From: Burkholderiales bacterium
Lineage (GTDB): Bacteria > Pseudomonadota > Gammaproteobacteria > Burkholderiales > Burkholderiaceae_C
DNA: 64,000 nt
Assembly (NCBI GenBank): GCA_028868855.1
Contig: JAGWTR010000007.1
Coordinates: 173,298-237,297, forward strand
Reading direction: 5' to 3'
Made by a program: the position numbers and the translations under genes. Numbering within the stretch: position 1 is the first letter of the stretch; each line of letters starts with the position of its first letter. This document shows, piece by piece, positions 51,678 to 60,610 of the stretch. The notes under the pieces were generated by a model. That model was given only the letters and a program-made list of their open reading frames with translations, made no database searches and was not told the DNA's origin.

Positions 51678-53096
51678 TCATGAGTTGTACAGGCGGCGGT
51701 GGGGCTTGTATGTTTTGGTTTTCTCCAAGATGCTTGATTTATCTATGACTGCCTGGCCTTGAGCGTGGAAGCTTGATGCAACTGTTATGACCAGTAAAAA
51801 AATCAGCATTTCAGGTGTATATATTGTGCCAATAGTCTCGGTCTGAGATTGAATAAGCGTCAGCAGCAGCAGGCTGGTTGCTATCAGTTTAGTGCTATTT
51901 TTTTCATTCGCCGAATTTAGCATTTTTGATGTGTTATAGATGATTGTTGCAAGCATTCCTAACCATGCTATTACACCTATATACCCCATGTCGATAAGAT
52001 ATTGTAAGTATGCGCTGTGGCAACTCATTAAGGAAGCACCTAGCTCGTTGAATATCCATGCATATTGACTCGATACGCCGGATATCGCTTGACCAAATGG
52101 ACCATATCCCACAAGCTGTATTGGCTCGAAATTACTGAATAAGCCAAGAATGCTTTTCCATATTTCACCTCTGCCAGTCCCAACGCCTAGTCGGGCGCCT
52201 ATGTCGCCCTCTCTAGTCGCAAAAGAGAATAAGGAGCTTTGATTTGCAAAGTCGAAGAATCTGTAAGCCAAACTTGGTATTAACGGTGTAATCAGCAGTA
52301 CCGAGTATGCACCCCGTATCCAACCAGGGTGCTTCTTTAACCAAAGAGCGCCTATTCCGGCTGCAATGGCGGCGAGGGTGGCGCCGCGTGCGTCTGTTAG
52401 CGCAAGCGCAACTAAAACCAATGGTGCAAATATCAACGCCCCATATTTCAGTAAGCCTTTTGCGTAGGCCCCATAAAATGCGCATATTAATAGTGAAAAA
52501 GCAGCAATTGCGCCAAAACCATTAACGCCTGGCGCCAATGGGAATACAATTCGTTTTGTTGTGATTCCAATGAGTTGCAATGTTTGATTGACGCCTGCTT
52601 CGGAGTCTAATCCCGTATTCTCCCGATTTCCAGCCAACCCTAGTACAAATAAAATCAGATTTATTGCAACGTAAAGTGGAGCACTAAAAAACACGGCATT
52701 GAGTATTTGATTTCTATTTTCTGTTGTTTCGGCTTGAATTAATGAAACCGTGATCGCAATGACAGCAAATACGAAAATACCGGCATTAGCAATAGTATTT
52801 GAGAACGTATAAAAGACGCCCAAGCCTCTTACAGTGCATATTGCCAGTAGGCATGAGAATGCTACCGTCACTGCTAATGGCACGGGGGCGCAGTACTCGC
52901 TAATTTTGACATTGAAAAGTAATCTACTCTTTTTTATTGATGTGGCCGGCACAATGAGGCCATTGATTGCCATGATGAATAGCAATACAAGGATGGCCAG
53001 CGCTCGTGATCCACCGGGTATAAAAAGGAGCGGGGCATTCATGAACGTTGGCAACAATAGCCAAAGCACAGATGTAAGCCATGGCCTTTGATTCAT
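51678..53096 (-). CDS. O-antigen polymerase/ligase (Wzy/WaaL-like)
   Basis: A 472-residue protein with about eleven to twelve hydrophobic helices and one large loop between residues about 300 and 370 (GVGTGRGEIWKSILGLFSNFEPIQLVGYGPFGQAISGV), the arrangement of O-antigen ligase/polymerase proteins. The loop contains SCHSAYLQYLIDMGYIG, the conserved H-x-x-x-L region. It would join repeat units in the periplasm. AT-rich like its neighbours. It starts just after the stop of the chimeric gene. Confidence 0.82.
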   Translation of the reverse strand: MNQRPWLTSVLWLLLPTFMNAPLLFIPGGSRALAILVLLFIMAINGLIVPATSIKKSRLLFNVKISEYCAPVPLAVTVAFSCLLAICTVRGLGVFYTFSNTIANAGIFVFAVIAITVSLIQAETTENRNQILNAVFFSAPLYVAINLILFVLGLAGNRENTGLDSEAGVNQTLQLIGITTKRIVFPLAPGVNGFGAIAAFSLLICAFYGAYAKGLLKYGALIFAPLVLVALALTDARGATLAAIAAGIGALWLKKHPGWIRGAYSVLLITPLIPSLAYRFFDFANQSSLFSFATREGDIGARLGVGTGRGEIWKSILGLFSNFEPIQLVGYGPFGQAISGVSSQYAWIFNELGASLMSCHSAYLQYLIDMGYIGVIAWLGMLATIIYNTSKMLNSANEKNSTKLIATSLLLLTLIQSQTETIGTIYTPEMLIFLLVITVASSFHAQGQAVIDKSSILEKTKTYKPHRRLYNS

Positions 53097-53097
53097 A

Positions 53098-53496
53098 TCA
53101 TTTCCTCGCTACAAATTCGATTAATGCCATTCTGTCAAAAATCTCCAACTTCCCACCATCCGTGCAGTTGTATGCCTTGCGCCCGCTGCCTTCGTAAATA
53201 TCACGCGCCATGCTGTACGACACTTCGCTTTGCAGCAAGTCCGGCAATTGCCACTTCACACCGCCCGCAAAGTAGTAGGGGACAAAGTGGCTGGCGTCTT
53301 TCTCGCCAGACACCACGGTTTTTTTGGCCGGGCCAGATTGCGCAAAATTATGGTCGCAACCAATCAAGGCCACCTCTTTGAAACCCATGTGATACGCCAG
53401 TTGCAGGATGAATGGCTTTATGCGATCTGATGTTGAAAAATAAATTGCCAAAAAGCCAATGGAAAATAATATAAATTCAAAAGAGTTAAATAGCAT
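53098..53496 (-). pseudogene. Chimeric remnant: MBOAT N-terminus joined to a DUF115-like C-terminus
   Basis: A 132-residue frame made of two unlike parts. MLFNSFEFILFSIGFLAIYFS is the start of MBOAT (AlgI-type) O-acyltransferases, which run to about 450-500 residues. From about residue 27 the sequence IKPFILQLAYHMGFKEVALIG...DHNF...SGP...HFVPYYFAGGVKWQLPDL resembles the C-terminal part of DUF115/MptE-like proteins, ending GGKLEIFDRMALIEFV. The start has a good AGGGGG ribosome site, as for an intact MBOAT gene. Most likely a deletion removed the rest of both genes; a small new functional protein cannot be ruled out. Confidence 0.65.
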
Positions 53497-53515
53497 TATT
53501 GAAACCCCCTTTGAT

Positions 53516-54622
53516 TTATATTGAATTGGGTGCCAATAAATCCTTGTAAAGTGCCAAATGTTGGCGGGCGGATTTTTCCCATGAAAAGTTGCTTGGTGTG
53601 CTTATGGCTCGCGAGGGGCTTGTGTTTAATATTTTATTCAGCTGGGTTGCTAAATTTGCCGGGTCGCCGGCATTGAAATATGTAGTCATCGCATCGCCAA
53701 TCTCTCGGAAAACTGGGATATCTGAGCAAAGAATATTGGCTTGTGCAGCTCTTGCCTCAAGAATTGGGATGCCGAAGCCTTCATAAACGGATGGATATAT
53801 GAATGCTTTGCAGCGCTTGTACGTTGCGTATAGTATTTCGTCGGGTCCGGAGTATTGGATAACCTCGCTAGAGGATAGACCGTATCCATTTATTGTGGCG
53901 ACCTCTTCTGGTGAGAATGGGCCGCCTCCAAATGCCACCATATTGAATGATTTATTCAATTTCAAGATTGCAAACGCGTGTAGCAAATCAACGAATCGTT
54001 TGTATCCTCCTCGTTGGCCCACAAATAGGATATATGGCTTTTTTCCGAGGTCTTTCTGTACTTGACGCAAGCTGCTCTCTGATGGGTCACGATACGAACA
54101 TCCATGATGGATAACTCTTATTGGCTTTGTGTTTTCTATTTCTGGAAAGAAGCGTAATAATTCGCTTTTTGTGGCTGCCGAAATACAGACTATCGCATCA
54201 CAACGCGCAATAGCATCGGCCTTCCATTTTGATTCCAAGTCTGCCCATTTTGTTTCATTCGGCATGGCCTCGTGTGCCATATCGTGAATTGTGACAACTC
54301 TGCGGGAGTTTGATGGGCCAATATATTCAGATCTGTAGTATGTCTCGTGTATTATGTCTGGCTTGAATATGCCAAGTGCGCCGTGGCTGAGAGCTTTGTT
54401 AATTGAGTTTCTCAGTCGGTAGCCTTTTTGAGTTTGAATTGATAGCCCGAACTTCTTTGCCTGATAATCTTTTATCAGTTCATTTATGCTTAGGCCGGCG
54501 CTTATAAATACATCTATATCCGTGTCTACAATTTTTATCCAAGACGCAACCTCAAGGATGTACCTTGATATGCCTCCAACATATTGGCGGCCAAAAATTT
54601 GATCATCATAGGCAATTTTCAT
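53516..54622 (-). CDS. GT4-family glycosyltransferase
   Basis: A 368-residue GT-B transferase. KIAYDDQIFGRQYVGGISRYILEVAS is the acceptor-domain start with the GGISRY turn seen in mannosyltransferases; HETYYRSEYI and VVTIHDMAHEAMP follow. The donor domain has YILFVGQRGGYKRFVDLLHAFAIL and IYPSVYEGFGIPILEARAAQANILCSDIPVFREIGD with the EX7E motif. I start at MKIAYDDQ, eight codons in, which leaves a seven-base gap after the upstream gene. AT-rich. Confidence 0.88.
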   Translation of the reverse strand: MKIAYDDQIFGRQYVGGISRYILEVASWIKIVDTDIDVFISAGLSINELIKDYQAKKFGLSIQTQKGYRLRNSINKALSHGALGIFKPDIIHETYYRSEYIGPSNSRRVVTIHDMAHEAMPNETKWADLESKWKADAIARCDAIVCISAATKSELLRFFPEIENTKPIRVIHHGCSYRDPSESSLRQVQKDLGKKPYILFVGQRGGYKRFVDLLHAFAILKLNKSFNMVAFGGGPFSPEEVATINGYGLSSSEVIQYSGPDEILYATYKRCKAFIYPSVYEGFGIPILEARAAQANILCSDIPVFREIGDAMTTYFNAGDPANLATQLNKILNTSPSRAISTPSNFSWEKSARQHLALYKDLLAPNSI

Positions 54623-54629
54623 TATTCTC

Positions 54630-55757
54630 TTACCGCTCGTCAACATGTCGTTTGGCGAGAGTGGGCGTCCAAGAGTGGTGCAACATTTTGAATGTCCAAC
54701 CTAGCTTCTCTGCATCAGTTAGGCAATTCTCGAGCACGTCGCCATGGACGCTCCGAATGTATTTTTCAGGGTCATGCTTGGGCACGTTGTGATCAAAAAA
54801 TGCCGGGTGCGCTTCCTGTAACGATGGGATTAACTCTGCATAGCTGTGTTTAGACGAGTTGGCCCAAAAAAGCTTGTCATCCGGTGCGCGGCCATCAAAC
54901 CCCCATAGACCTACTGTCTTTGATAAGTTGCATCCAACAGGTAGTAATAAAAGGTTTAGGATATTGCCTAATGCTGGCAAGGCGAAGTTGTCCAGCAGAT
55001 TGTTATAAAAACTTGTGTGCGTGCCGACTGGAATAGGGAGCAATCTGTCAACCAAATGCCCGAGTTCTCTTTGGATAATGACATCGAACCGGGCTGGATA
55101 CATGAAATAAGTGCTTGATGCTTCCAGCCGTGTCTTGAGGTCGGCACGGAAGGCTTTGGCAAAGTCCGTGAAACCAAAATGGTAGATGCCATCGCCTGCG
55201 ACAATGATGTCTGCATTCATGTGGTCCCACAATGCTTTGTCTCGCACGATGGTGTTGCAGACAACGCGAATACCATCTGACCAGTCGTGCTCTATGGCTT
55301 TTTCCAATGAAGGGCCTGTGCCGAACACATAGCAAGGGCGTCCGACAGCTGCTCCTTTTGTTAATGCGCTGTGGAGGTTAATGAAGCGTTGTTTTGAGGC
55401 TTGTATATCAGGCTGGTGGCCATCCACATACGTGGCGGCATCAATCCAGTTCCAGCCTTCAAGTGGATTGTTGTGGCGGTTGACGTCGAAACGGCCTGGA
55501 TGGGCTCGTAGCCAGCTTGGGGCTTTGTCGCCAAGCGTGTGAAAGATGGCGGCACTGCTGCTCAGCAAGCCTGGTGACAGCTTGGCAACGTACTCGATGT
55601 GTTTGACCGATGGCAGGAAGAAGGCAATCTTCTTTTCGATGTCGGCCTTGTCTGCCGGGTTGAGGCCTTCGTTAACGACGCGCACGGTGGTTTTGCGAGT
55701 TGTTGATGGCATGAGCTTGTACATGCCTTGGGTTGCACCTTTGAGTACTTGTTTCAT
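54630..55757 (-). CDS. DUF115-like polysaccharide-locus protein
   Basis: About 375 residues, cytoplasmic. The central part has GRPCYVFGTGPSLEKAIEHD, the glycine-rich turn of the DUF115/MptE-like group, then IRVVCNTIVRDKALWDHMNADIIVAGDGIYHFG. LWGFDGRAPDDKLFWANSS resembles the later half of these proteins. Its role in polysaccharide loci is unclear; related proteins have been linked to glycan transfer. The in-frame TTG four codons upstream is an alternative start. It follows the flippase gene closely, before the GT4 gene. Confidence 0.65.
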   Translation of the reverse strand: MKQVLKGATQGMYKLMPSTTRKTTVRVVNEGLNPADKADIEKKIAFFLPSVKHIEYVAKLSPGLLSSSAAIFHTLGDKAPSWLRAHPGRFDVNRHNNPLEGWNWIDAATYVDGHQPDIQASKQRFINLHSALTKGAAVGRPCYVFGTGPSLEKAIEHDWSDGIRVVCNTIVRDKALWDHMNADIIVAGDGIYHFGFTDFAKAFRADLKTRLEASSTYFMYPARFDVIIQRELGHLVDRLLPIPVGTHTSFYNNLLDNFALPALGNILNLLLLPVGCNLSKTVGLWGFDGRAPDDKLFWANSSKHSYAELIPSLQEAHPAFFDHNVPKHDPEKYIRSVHGDVLENCLTDAEKLGWTFKMLHHSWTPTLAKRHVDER

Positions 55758-55765
55758 GGCTGTGA

Positions 55766-57196
55766 TCAACGTTGGCTGATGAGCAGACCGCCCATGACGA
55801 GCAGTTGCGCGATGGCTGGCGGCAAAGATGCCCCACTCTCAAACCGCAGCAAGGCGATTTGGTAGGTGGTGGATGTTTTGTACATCGCAAACACTGTGTA
55901 GAACAAGCCGTAGGCCGCCAGCATGGCGATAGGAAAAGCTGCAATGCCTTGCGATGGGTAGAGCCGATAGGCCAGCGCCAGCATGATGCAACCTGTGATG
56001 CCGTTGGCGATGTGCCAGACGATGTGGTTGGTGATGCTGTAGAGCTGGATGTGCATGGCGCCCACTCGTTCCACAAAAAAGGCCAGAGACATCAGGCCCC
56101 AGAAGGTGGGTGACACAAAATATACTTTGCTACCAATGAAGGCCAATGCAGGGGCAATCGTCAGGGCCACGCCCATGGTGCCCAGCGTGAACACCCACGA
56201 TGCCATGGCCATGCCTTTGCGCGCCATGCGTGTCTGCTCGGCGAAGTTTTTCTGGGCGTACAAAATGGCCATGGCGGGCAGCTTGCTGTAGAAGGGAGCT
56301 TGCGAGAATTGACTGATCGTCGTGATGACGCGTAGTGCGAACAAGTACGAGGCCACCTCGGCTGCCGATGCCAGTTGCCCATAAATCACGCCACTTACCT
56401 GGATGATGCCTTGGCTCATAAGGATGCCGATACCGCTGCGCCAGGTCGCTGGCCAAAGCGCCGCCAGGACGAGGGGGTGCCGTGTATGGGGGCAGTCTTT
56501 GAGCTTTGGTTCAATGCGCAGTACGAGCCTGCGGTTGCGCCACATGCTGAAGACCACCCAGGCTTGACCCACGCAAACCAGCATCAACAGGCCACCGCCC
56601 AGAGAGAGCACCAGGTAGGAGCTGCCAATTTGTCCTAGCGCGGTGAGGATTTCCCACCTACGTACGGTGGCGATCTGGTTGAAGCCTTGAATGGCCGATG
56701 AGTAGGCGTTGGCCCAGATAGAGGCCAGGGAGGTCAGTAATATCACGCCCCAAGCCAACCAGCCTTGATCGGGTATCAACATTTGCGAGACCGGCTTGTT
56801 GATGGCCCAGGTGCCCAGTACAGCCGTGACAAGCAAGATAGCCACGCCGAACCGGGGGTAGAGCCATTGCAGGGTTCCGTATACGGCGCGAATGGTGTCG
56901 ATGTCGGGTTCGGTGGCCTTGTTGCGCTTGATTTGCGCCATGACCTTCAGGTCTTCAACCTTGGCGCCGCCCAGTGCATATGACAGCATGCGCGAGAAAG
57001 TGGGCGATAGCCCAAAGTCCAGAATCAGCTGCAGCGTGAGGATGGTGGCAAAGAGTTGCCACACTGCGATGTCAGCCGCAGGGAACTTGACGAGCACCAA
57101 TGGCAGCACCAGCATGACGCCAAGCAGGCGCGCACCCATGCTGCCCCATGTCATCAAGGTAGGCGAGTGGCAAAGGCGCTGGGCGAGGGCCTTCAT
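55766..57196 (-). CDS. Wzx-type polysaccharide flippase
   Basis: A 476-residue protein with about twelve to fourteen helices, in the MATE-like flippase superfamily that moves lipid-linked repeat units across the inner membrane. GSMGARLLGVMLVLPLVLVKFPAADIAVWQLFATILTLQLILDFGLSPTFSRMLSYAL at the start is the usual pattern (first two helices with a glycine/proline-rich loop). QSRGIIQVSG-like and YAQKNFAEQTRMARKGMAMA loops follow. It is less AT-rich than its immediate neighbours. Its partner polymerase is three genes further on. Confidence 0.86.
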   Translation of the reverse strand: MKALAQRLCHSPTLMTWGSMGARLLGVMLVLPLVLVKFPAADIAVWQLFATILTLQLILDFGLSPTFSRMLSYALGGAKVEDLKVMAQIKRNKATEPDIDTIRAVYGTLQWLYPRFGVAILLVTAVLGTWAINKPVSQMLIPDQGWLAWGVILLTSLASIWANAYSSAIQGFNQIATVRRWEILTALGQIGSSYLVLSLGGGLLMLVCVGQAWVVFSMWRNRRLVLRIEPKLKDCPHTRHPLVLAALWPATWRSGIGILMSQGIIQVSGVIYGQLASAAEVASYLFALRVITTISQFSQAPFYSKLPAMAILYAQKNFAEQTRMARKGMAMASWVFTLGTMGVALTIAPALAFIGSKVYFVSPTFWGLMSLAFFVERVGAMHIQLYSITNHIVWHIANGITGCIMLALAYRLYPSQGIAAFPIAMLAAYGLFYTVFAMYKTSTTYQIALLRFESGASLPPAIAQLLVMGGLLISQR

Positions 57197-57214
57197 GGTG
57201 TTTGCACGCTTCGC

Positions 57215-57976
57215 TTAAACGGGGTCGTGCAGGCGTGCACCAATGCCGCCATCCAGCGCAATATTCGCACCTGTCAAAAACCCCAACTCCATGTTTGCAA
57301 GCAAGAGACAAGTCCTGGCGACTTCACTAGCCATGCCGATTCGCCCAACTGGGTGCATTTCATTCAATTGTTGGCGAGCCTCAGGGCGGCCATCAAAACC
57401 TTCTTCGAGCATGGGGGTGGCAATTGCCGCCGGAGATATCGCATTGACTCGCACTCTAGAACCCAACTCGACAGCCATGGCTCGGCTCATACCAATCAGT
57501 GCAGCCTTGCTTGTTGCATAGGCTATAAATTCAGATTTTGTTAAGCTTGCGTGAATGCTTGCAATATTGATAACACTACCCTGCGCAGATTCCAGTTCAT
57601 GCAGTAAGCCTTGTGTTAAAAGAAAAGGCGCATGAACATTAATGTTTTGCGTCAATTGCCAATCAATGTGAGTGATGTCTTCAATTTTTTTCACTGCTTG
57701 ATAGGCGGCGTTGTTTATTAGAACGTCTAATTTGTTTTTGGTAAGTGATTTTAACTTTGTTAAAAGTTCGCTCAGGCATGTGACATCAACGGCAATCTTG
57801 TTTAAGTCGCAAGATATGTAGGCGTCTACTGCGGTAGCGTTGGACGGGAGTTGCTCCGCCTTGTCGAGGCCAATAACATAATATCCATTTTGAGAAAATT
57901 CATGAACTAACGCGAGACCAATCCCACCAAGGCATCCGGTTATCAATACTGAAGGCATACTGGAAGTTTTTTGCAT
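57215..57976 (-). CDS. Short-chain dehydrogenase/reductase
   Basis: A 253-residue classical SDR: VLITGCLGGIGLALVHEF (TGxxxGIG), LDVLINNAAYQAV (NNA), INIASIHASLTKSEF with the catalytic Ser, and YATSKAALIGMSRAMAVELG with Tyr and Lys. RVNAISPAAIATPM and FLTGANIALDGGIGARLHDPV are typical for the end. It probably reduces or oxidises a sugar derivative. A dehydrogenase and a cytidylyltransferase gene nearby suggest a shared nucleotide-sugar pathway. Confidence 0.88.
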   Translation of the reverse strand: MQKTSSMPSVLITGCLGGIGLALVHEFSQNGYYVIGLDKAEQLPSNATAVDAYISCDLNKIAVDVTCLSELLTKLKSLTKNKLDVLINNAAYQAVKKIEDITHIDWQLTQNINVHAPFLLTQGLLHELESAQGSVINIASIHASLTKSEFIAYATSKAALIGMSRAMAVELGSRVRVNAISPAAIATPMLEEGFDGRPEARQQLNEMHPVGRIGMASEVARTCLLLANMELGFLTGANIALDGGIGARLHDPV

Positions 57977-57978
57977 AA

Positions 57979-58719
57979 TTATCTTTCCCAGTGCACGTGA
58001 TTTTTAATGGGGCGAGCAGGTATGCCCGCGGCAATGACGTTTTCACTAATTGATTTCGTGACTACACTGCCCGTTGCGATGATTGAGCCTTCGCTGATGC
58101 TGACGCCTTTTAAAATTGTCGTTTTCGCACCGACCCATACGTGCTTTCTAATGATTACATTCTGTTCTGGATTGATTCGATTGTTTGTTGCGTCGAAAAT
58201 TTTATGAGAATCGGGGGTCCTAATTTCGACGCCATAGGAAAATATGCAATCTGCTTCAATTGATATTTTGCTGGGCTCTCCTCTGGCTAGAATTAGATTT
58301 TGAGCGCTTTGCTTTCCGTTGAAATGAACATCACGACCTATTTCAATTTCGGAGTCATTTGCAATGATGGTAATTTCCGTCCAGTTGATGTCGGAATTTT
58401 CGTGCGTAATTATTCTATTGTTATTGCCCAATATGTTGAGCGCACATTGTTGCAAGCGCCCTGCAATTCGAATTTCATTGCCAAATCCCGTTATTTCCAC
58501 GGAAGAGTTCAGCAACCGATGTACGCCTTTGATAAAAACCTTGTTGCTCTTGCGATTTTTGACTCTCAGTCTAGAGCGAAAAAACCGGAGGCTGATCATC
58601 TTGACAGCATTACCAAGCCAAGTGCCTTCCGCTGTGTCCACGCCTAACAGGACGCTCTTTAATTGGGTGGATTTCACATTTATGTACTCTGACAGAGTAT
58701 GCGTGGTGTTAACACGCAT
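57979..58719 (-). CDS. Hexapeptide-repeat (LbetaH) acyltransferase
   Basis: A 246-residue protein. From about residue 60 the hexapeptide pattern is clear: VEITGFGNEIRIAGRLQQCALNILGNNNRII, then VIIRKHVWVGAKTTILKGVSISEGSIIATGSVVTKSI and VIAAGIPARPIKNHV, the end typical of sugar O- or N-acetyltransferases using acetyl-CoA. The ATG follows a GTG in the frame; an AAGG ribosome site supports it. Its start overlaps the end of the dehydrogenase gene by 11 bases. Confidence 0.88.
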   Translation of the reverse strand: MRVNTTHTLSEYINVKSTQLKSVLLGVDTAEGTWLGNAVKMISLRFFRSRLRVKNRKSNKVFIKGVHRLLNSSVEITGFGNEIRIAGRLQQCALNILGNNNRIITHENSDINWTEITIIANDSEIEIGRDVHFNGKQSAQNLILARGEPSKISIEADCIFSYGVEIRTPDSHKIFDATNNRINPEQNVIIRKHVWVGAKTTILKGVSISEGSIIATGSVVTKSISENVIAAGIPARPIKNHVHWER

Positions 58720-59659
58720 CACCCTTGTTCACGCCCAAAAAGCCGAACAACAATTCAATGGCCCGATGGCTGGCGCGCACCACGCCGTCAGAGGTGTTCG
58801 ACCCGTTATGCGAGCCCAGGATGCAGCGCTCGAAACCGCGCAGGGGCGAGTCCATGGGCAAAGGTTCGACTTCGAACACATCCAGCGCAGCCGAGTACAC
58901 CTTGCCGCTGCGGATGGCTTCAATCAAGTCCACCTCTTTGATCAGCGGGCCGCGGGCCACGTTGACCACGCGCACGCCGTCCTTGGCCTTGGCCAGGGTG
59001 TCGGCGTTGAGCATGTGGCGGTTCTTGTCGTTGAGCGAGCAGGTGAACACCAGGAAGTCGCACTCGCCGATTCGGTGAGGCCACGGGCTCACCTGCACGG
59101 CCTCCAGGCCTTCTGGCGGTGCGGTGAAACCAGGGTCCCACGCGATGATGTTCATGTCGTGAGCGAGGGCGCGCTTGGCGGTGCTGCGGCCAATGTCACC
59201 CAGCCCGATGATGCCGATGGTGCGGCCCGATGTTGAAATGCCGCGCGGCTTGGGCCAGCCCCCCTCGCGAATCTTGCGATCTATCAGGAAGGTTTCGCGC
59301 GCCAGTGCCAGCACGTACGATATGGCCACATCGGCCACTTCGCCGCCGAACATATTGGGCGTGTTGATGATGGGGATGCCCAGGTCTTTGCAGGCAGCAA
59401 AGTCAACGTTGTCAACGCCGATGCCCCATTTGACGGCGGCCTTGAGTTGGCCCTTCTTGCCTGCCTCGAACACTTCGCGTGTGGCTGGGTCGTCGCCGAT
59501 GATCCAACCATCGTGCTGAGGCACAAGCACCTTGAGTTCTTCAACCGTCAGCACTTGCACGACGTTGGGTGTCGTGATCTCGACGCCGGCCTTGGCAAAG
59601 ATGGGCCGGAACTCGTCGATCATGCGCAGCATGGGGGGGCAGGTGACCAGAATTTTCAT
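58709..59659 (-). CDS. D-isomer-specific 2-hydroxyacid dehydrogenase
   Basis: A 316-residue NAD(P)-dependent enzyme of the phosphoglycerate dehydrogenase superfamily. GRTIGIIGLGDIGRSTAKRALAHDMNIIAWDPG is the cofactor fold, VRVVNVARGPLIKEVDLIEAI carries the catalytic Arg region, SAALDVFEVEPLP the Glu, and GSHNGSNTSDGVV the His. Found in a sugar locus, it probably reduces a keto-sugar acid rather than serving serine synthesis. It is GC-rich, unlike the acyltransferase just downstream. Confidence 0.9.
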   Translation of the reverse strand: MKILVTCPPMLRMIDEFRPIFAKAGVEITTPNVVQVLTVEELKVLVPQHDGWIIGDDPATREVFEAGKKGQLKAAVKWGIGVDNVDFAACKDLGIPIINTPNMFGGEVADVAISYVLALARETFLIDRKIREGGWPKPRGISTSGRTIGIIGLGDIGRSTAKRALAHDMNIIAWDPGFTAPPEGLEAVQVSPWPHRIGECDFLVFTCSLNDKNRHMLNADTLAKAKDGVRVVNVARGPLIKEVDLIEAIRSGKVYSAALDVFEVEPLPMDSPLRGFERCILGSHNGSNTSDGVVRASHRAIELLFGFLGVNKGDAC

Positions 59660-59682
59660 GGGATCAACTCAAGAAGAAATGC

Positions 59683-60519
59683 TTAATGAAGTCTACGTTT
59701 GATTTCTTCGCAGACAGCCAGGACGCGGGCAAAGGTCTGAGGGTCTTTGCAGGCAATGAAATTGCCCCAGGCGCGCTCTGAGCTGAGCTTGCATGGGTAA
59801 GCCTTGAACTCAGACCAGGAGTGTTGCTGACCATAGACCACGATGGGCTTCCACTCGCTGACCAACACTTGATAGCCTTTGCTGGTCAGGTAGGTCGCGA
59901 AGTCGTCAAAGTCATAGCCCAAAGGCTTTGTTTTGAAGTCCTCAAATTCGGTGACGATGACCTTGGGTGCATGGGTCTGCCAAGGCAAGCCTTCCAGCAC
60001 AAATTTGTCGAAGCCTTCCGTGTCGATCTTCAGGAAGTCAATCTCTTTGATGCCGTTCTGCTCAATCACCTTCGCGAGCGTGGTGACGGCCACAGTGTCC
60101 GCAGCCGTGTGGGTGCTGTGGAATGCGGACAAGCCGCTGATGCCCGTTGATTGTTGGCTTCTGTAGAACGTCACGGATTCTTTCTCTTCGTTTGACAGTG
60201 CTCGATCGTCAATGGTGATGTTTGAGAACATGCCGACTTTTTTGATCAGATTCGCTCTGTTGAGCGAATCTGGTTCGAAGGCATAGACACGCCACCCAGC
60301 ATTGCAAAATGGATACGATGTGCCGCCATAGTGAGCGCCGACATCAATCATCAAACCTTTGTTGTGTTTGATGTCGAGCGCTTTGATGACGATGCCAACT
60401 TCATCAATGTGATGTCGATCAACTGCTTCTGGTTTGAACTCTTGAACCAGCCGACGCAAAAAAGCGGCGGTGCCGTGCTCTTGGAAATAGTTCAGGGCCA
60501 CATTGAGCTTGTTCAGCAT
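59683..60519 (-). CDS. FkbM-family methyltransferase
   Basis: A 278-residue SAM-dependent methyltransferase. GLMIDVGAHYGGTSYPFCNAGWRVYAFEPDSLNRANL is the SAM-binding fold, and IKEIDFLKIDTEGFDKFVLEGL is the family's second motif. It would methylate a hydroxyl on the polysaccharide or its precursor. An AAGGAG ribosome site precedes the ATG. A 91-base gap separates it from the cytidylyltransferase gene upstream. Confidence 0.9.
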   Translation of the reverse strand: MLNKLNVALNYFQEHGTAAFLRRLVQEFKPEAVDRHHIDEVGIVIKALDIKHNKGLMIDVGAHYGGTSYPFCNAGWRVYAFEPDSLNRANLIKKVGMFSNITIDDRALSNEEKESVTFYRSQQSTGISGLSAFHSTHTAADTVAVTTLAKVIEQNGIKEIDFLKIDTEGFDKFVLEGLPWQTHAPKVIVTEFEDFKTKPLGYDFDDFATYLTSKGYQVLVSEWKPIVVYGQQHSWSEFKAYPCKLSSERAWGNFIACKDPQTFARVLAVCEEIKRRLH

Positions 60520-60610
60520 GATCGACTCCTTTGATGAAGGTTAATGACTTAAATCGGGTACTGCGCCTGGGTACTACTTGAAGGAAGTGATAACAAAAAA
60601 ATAGCGAATT

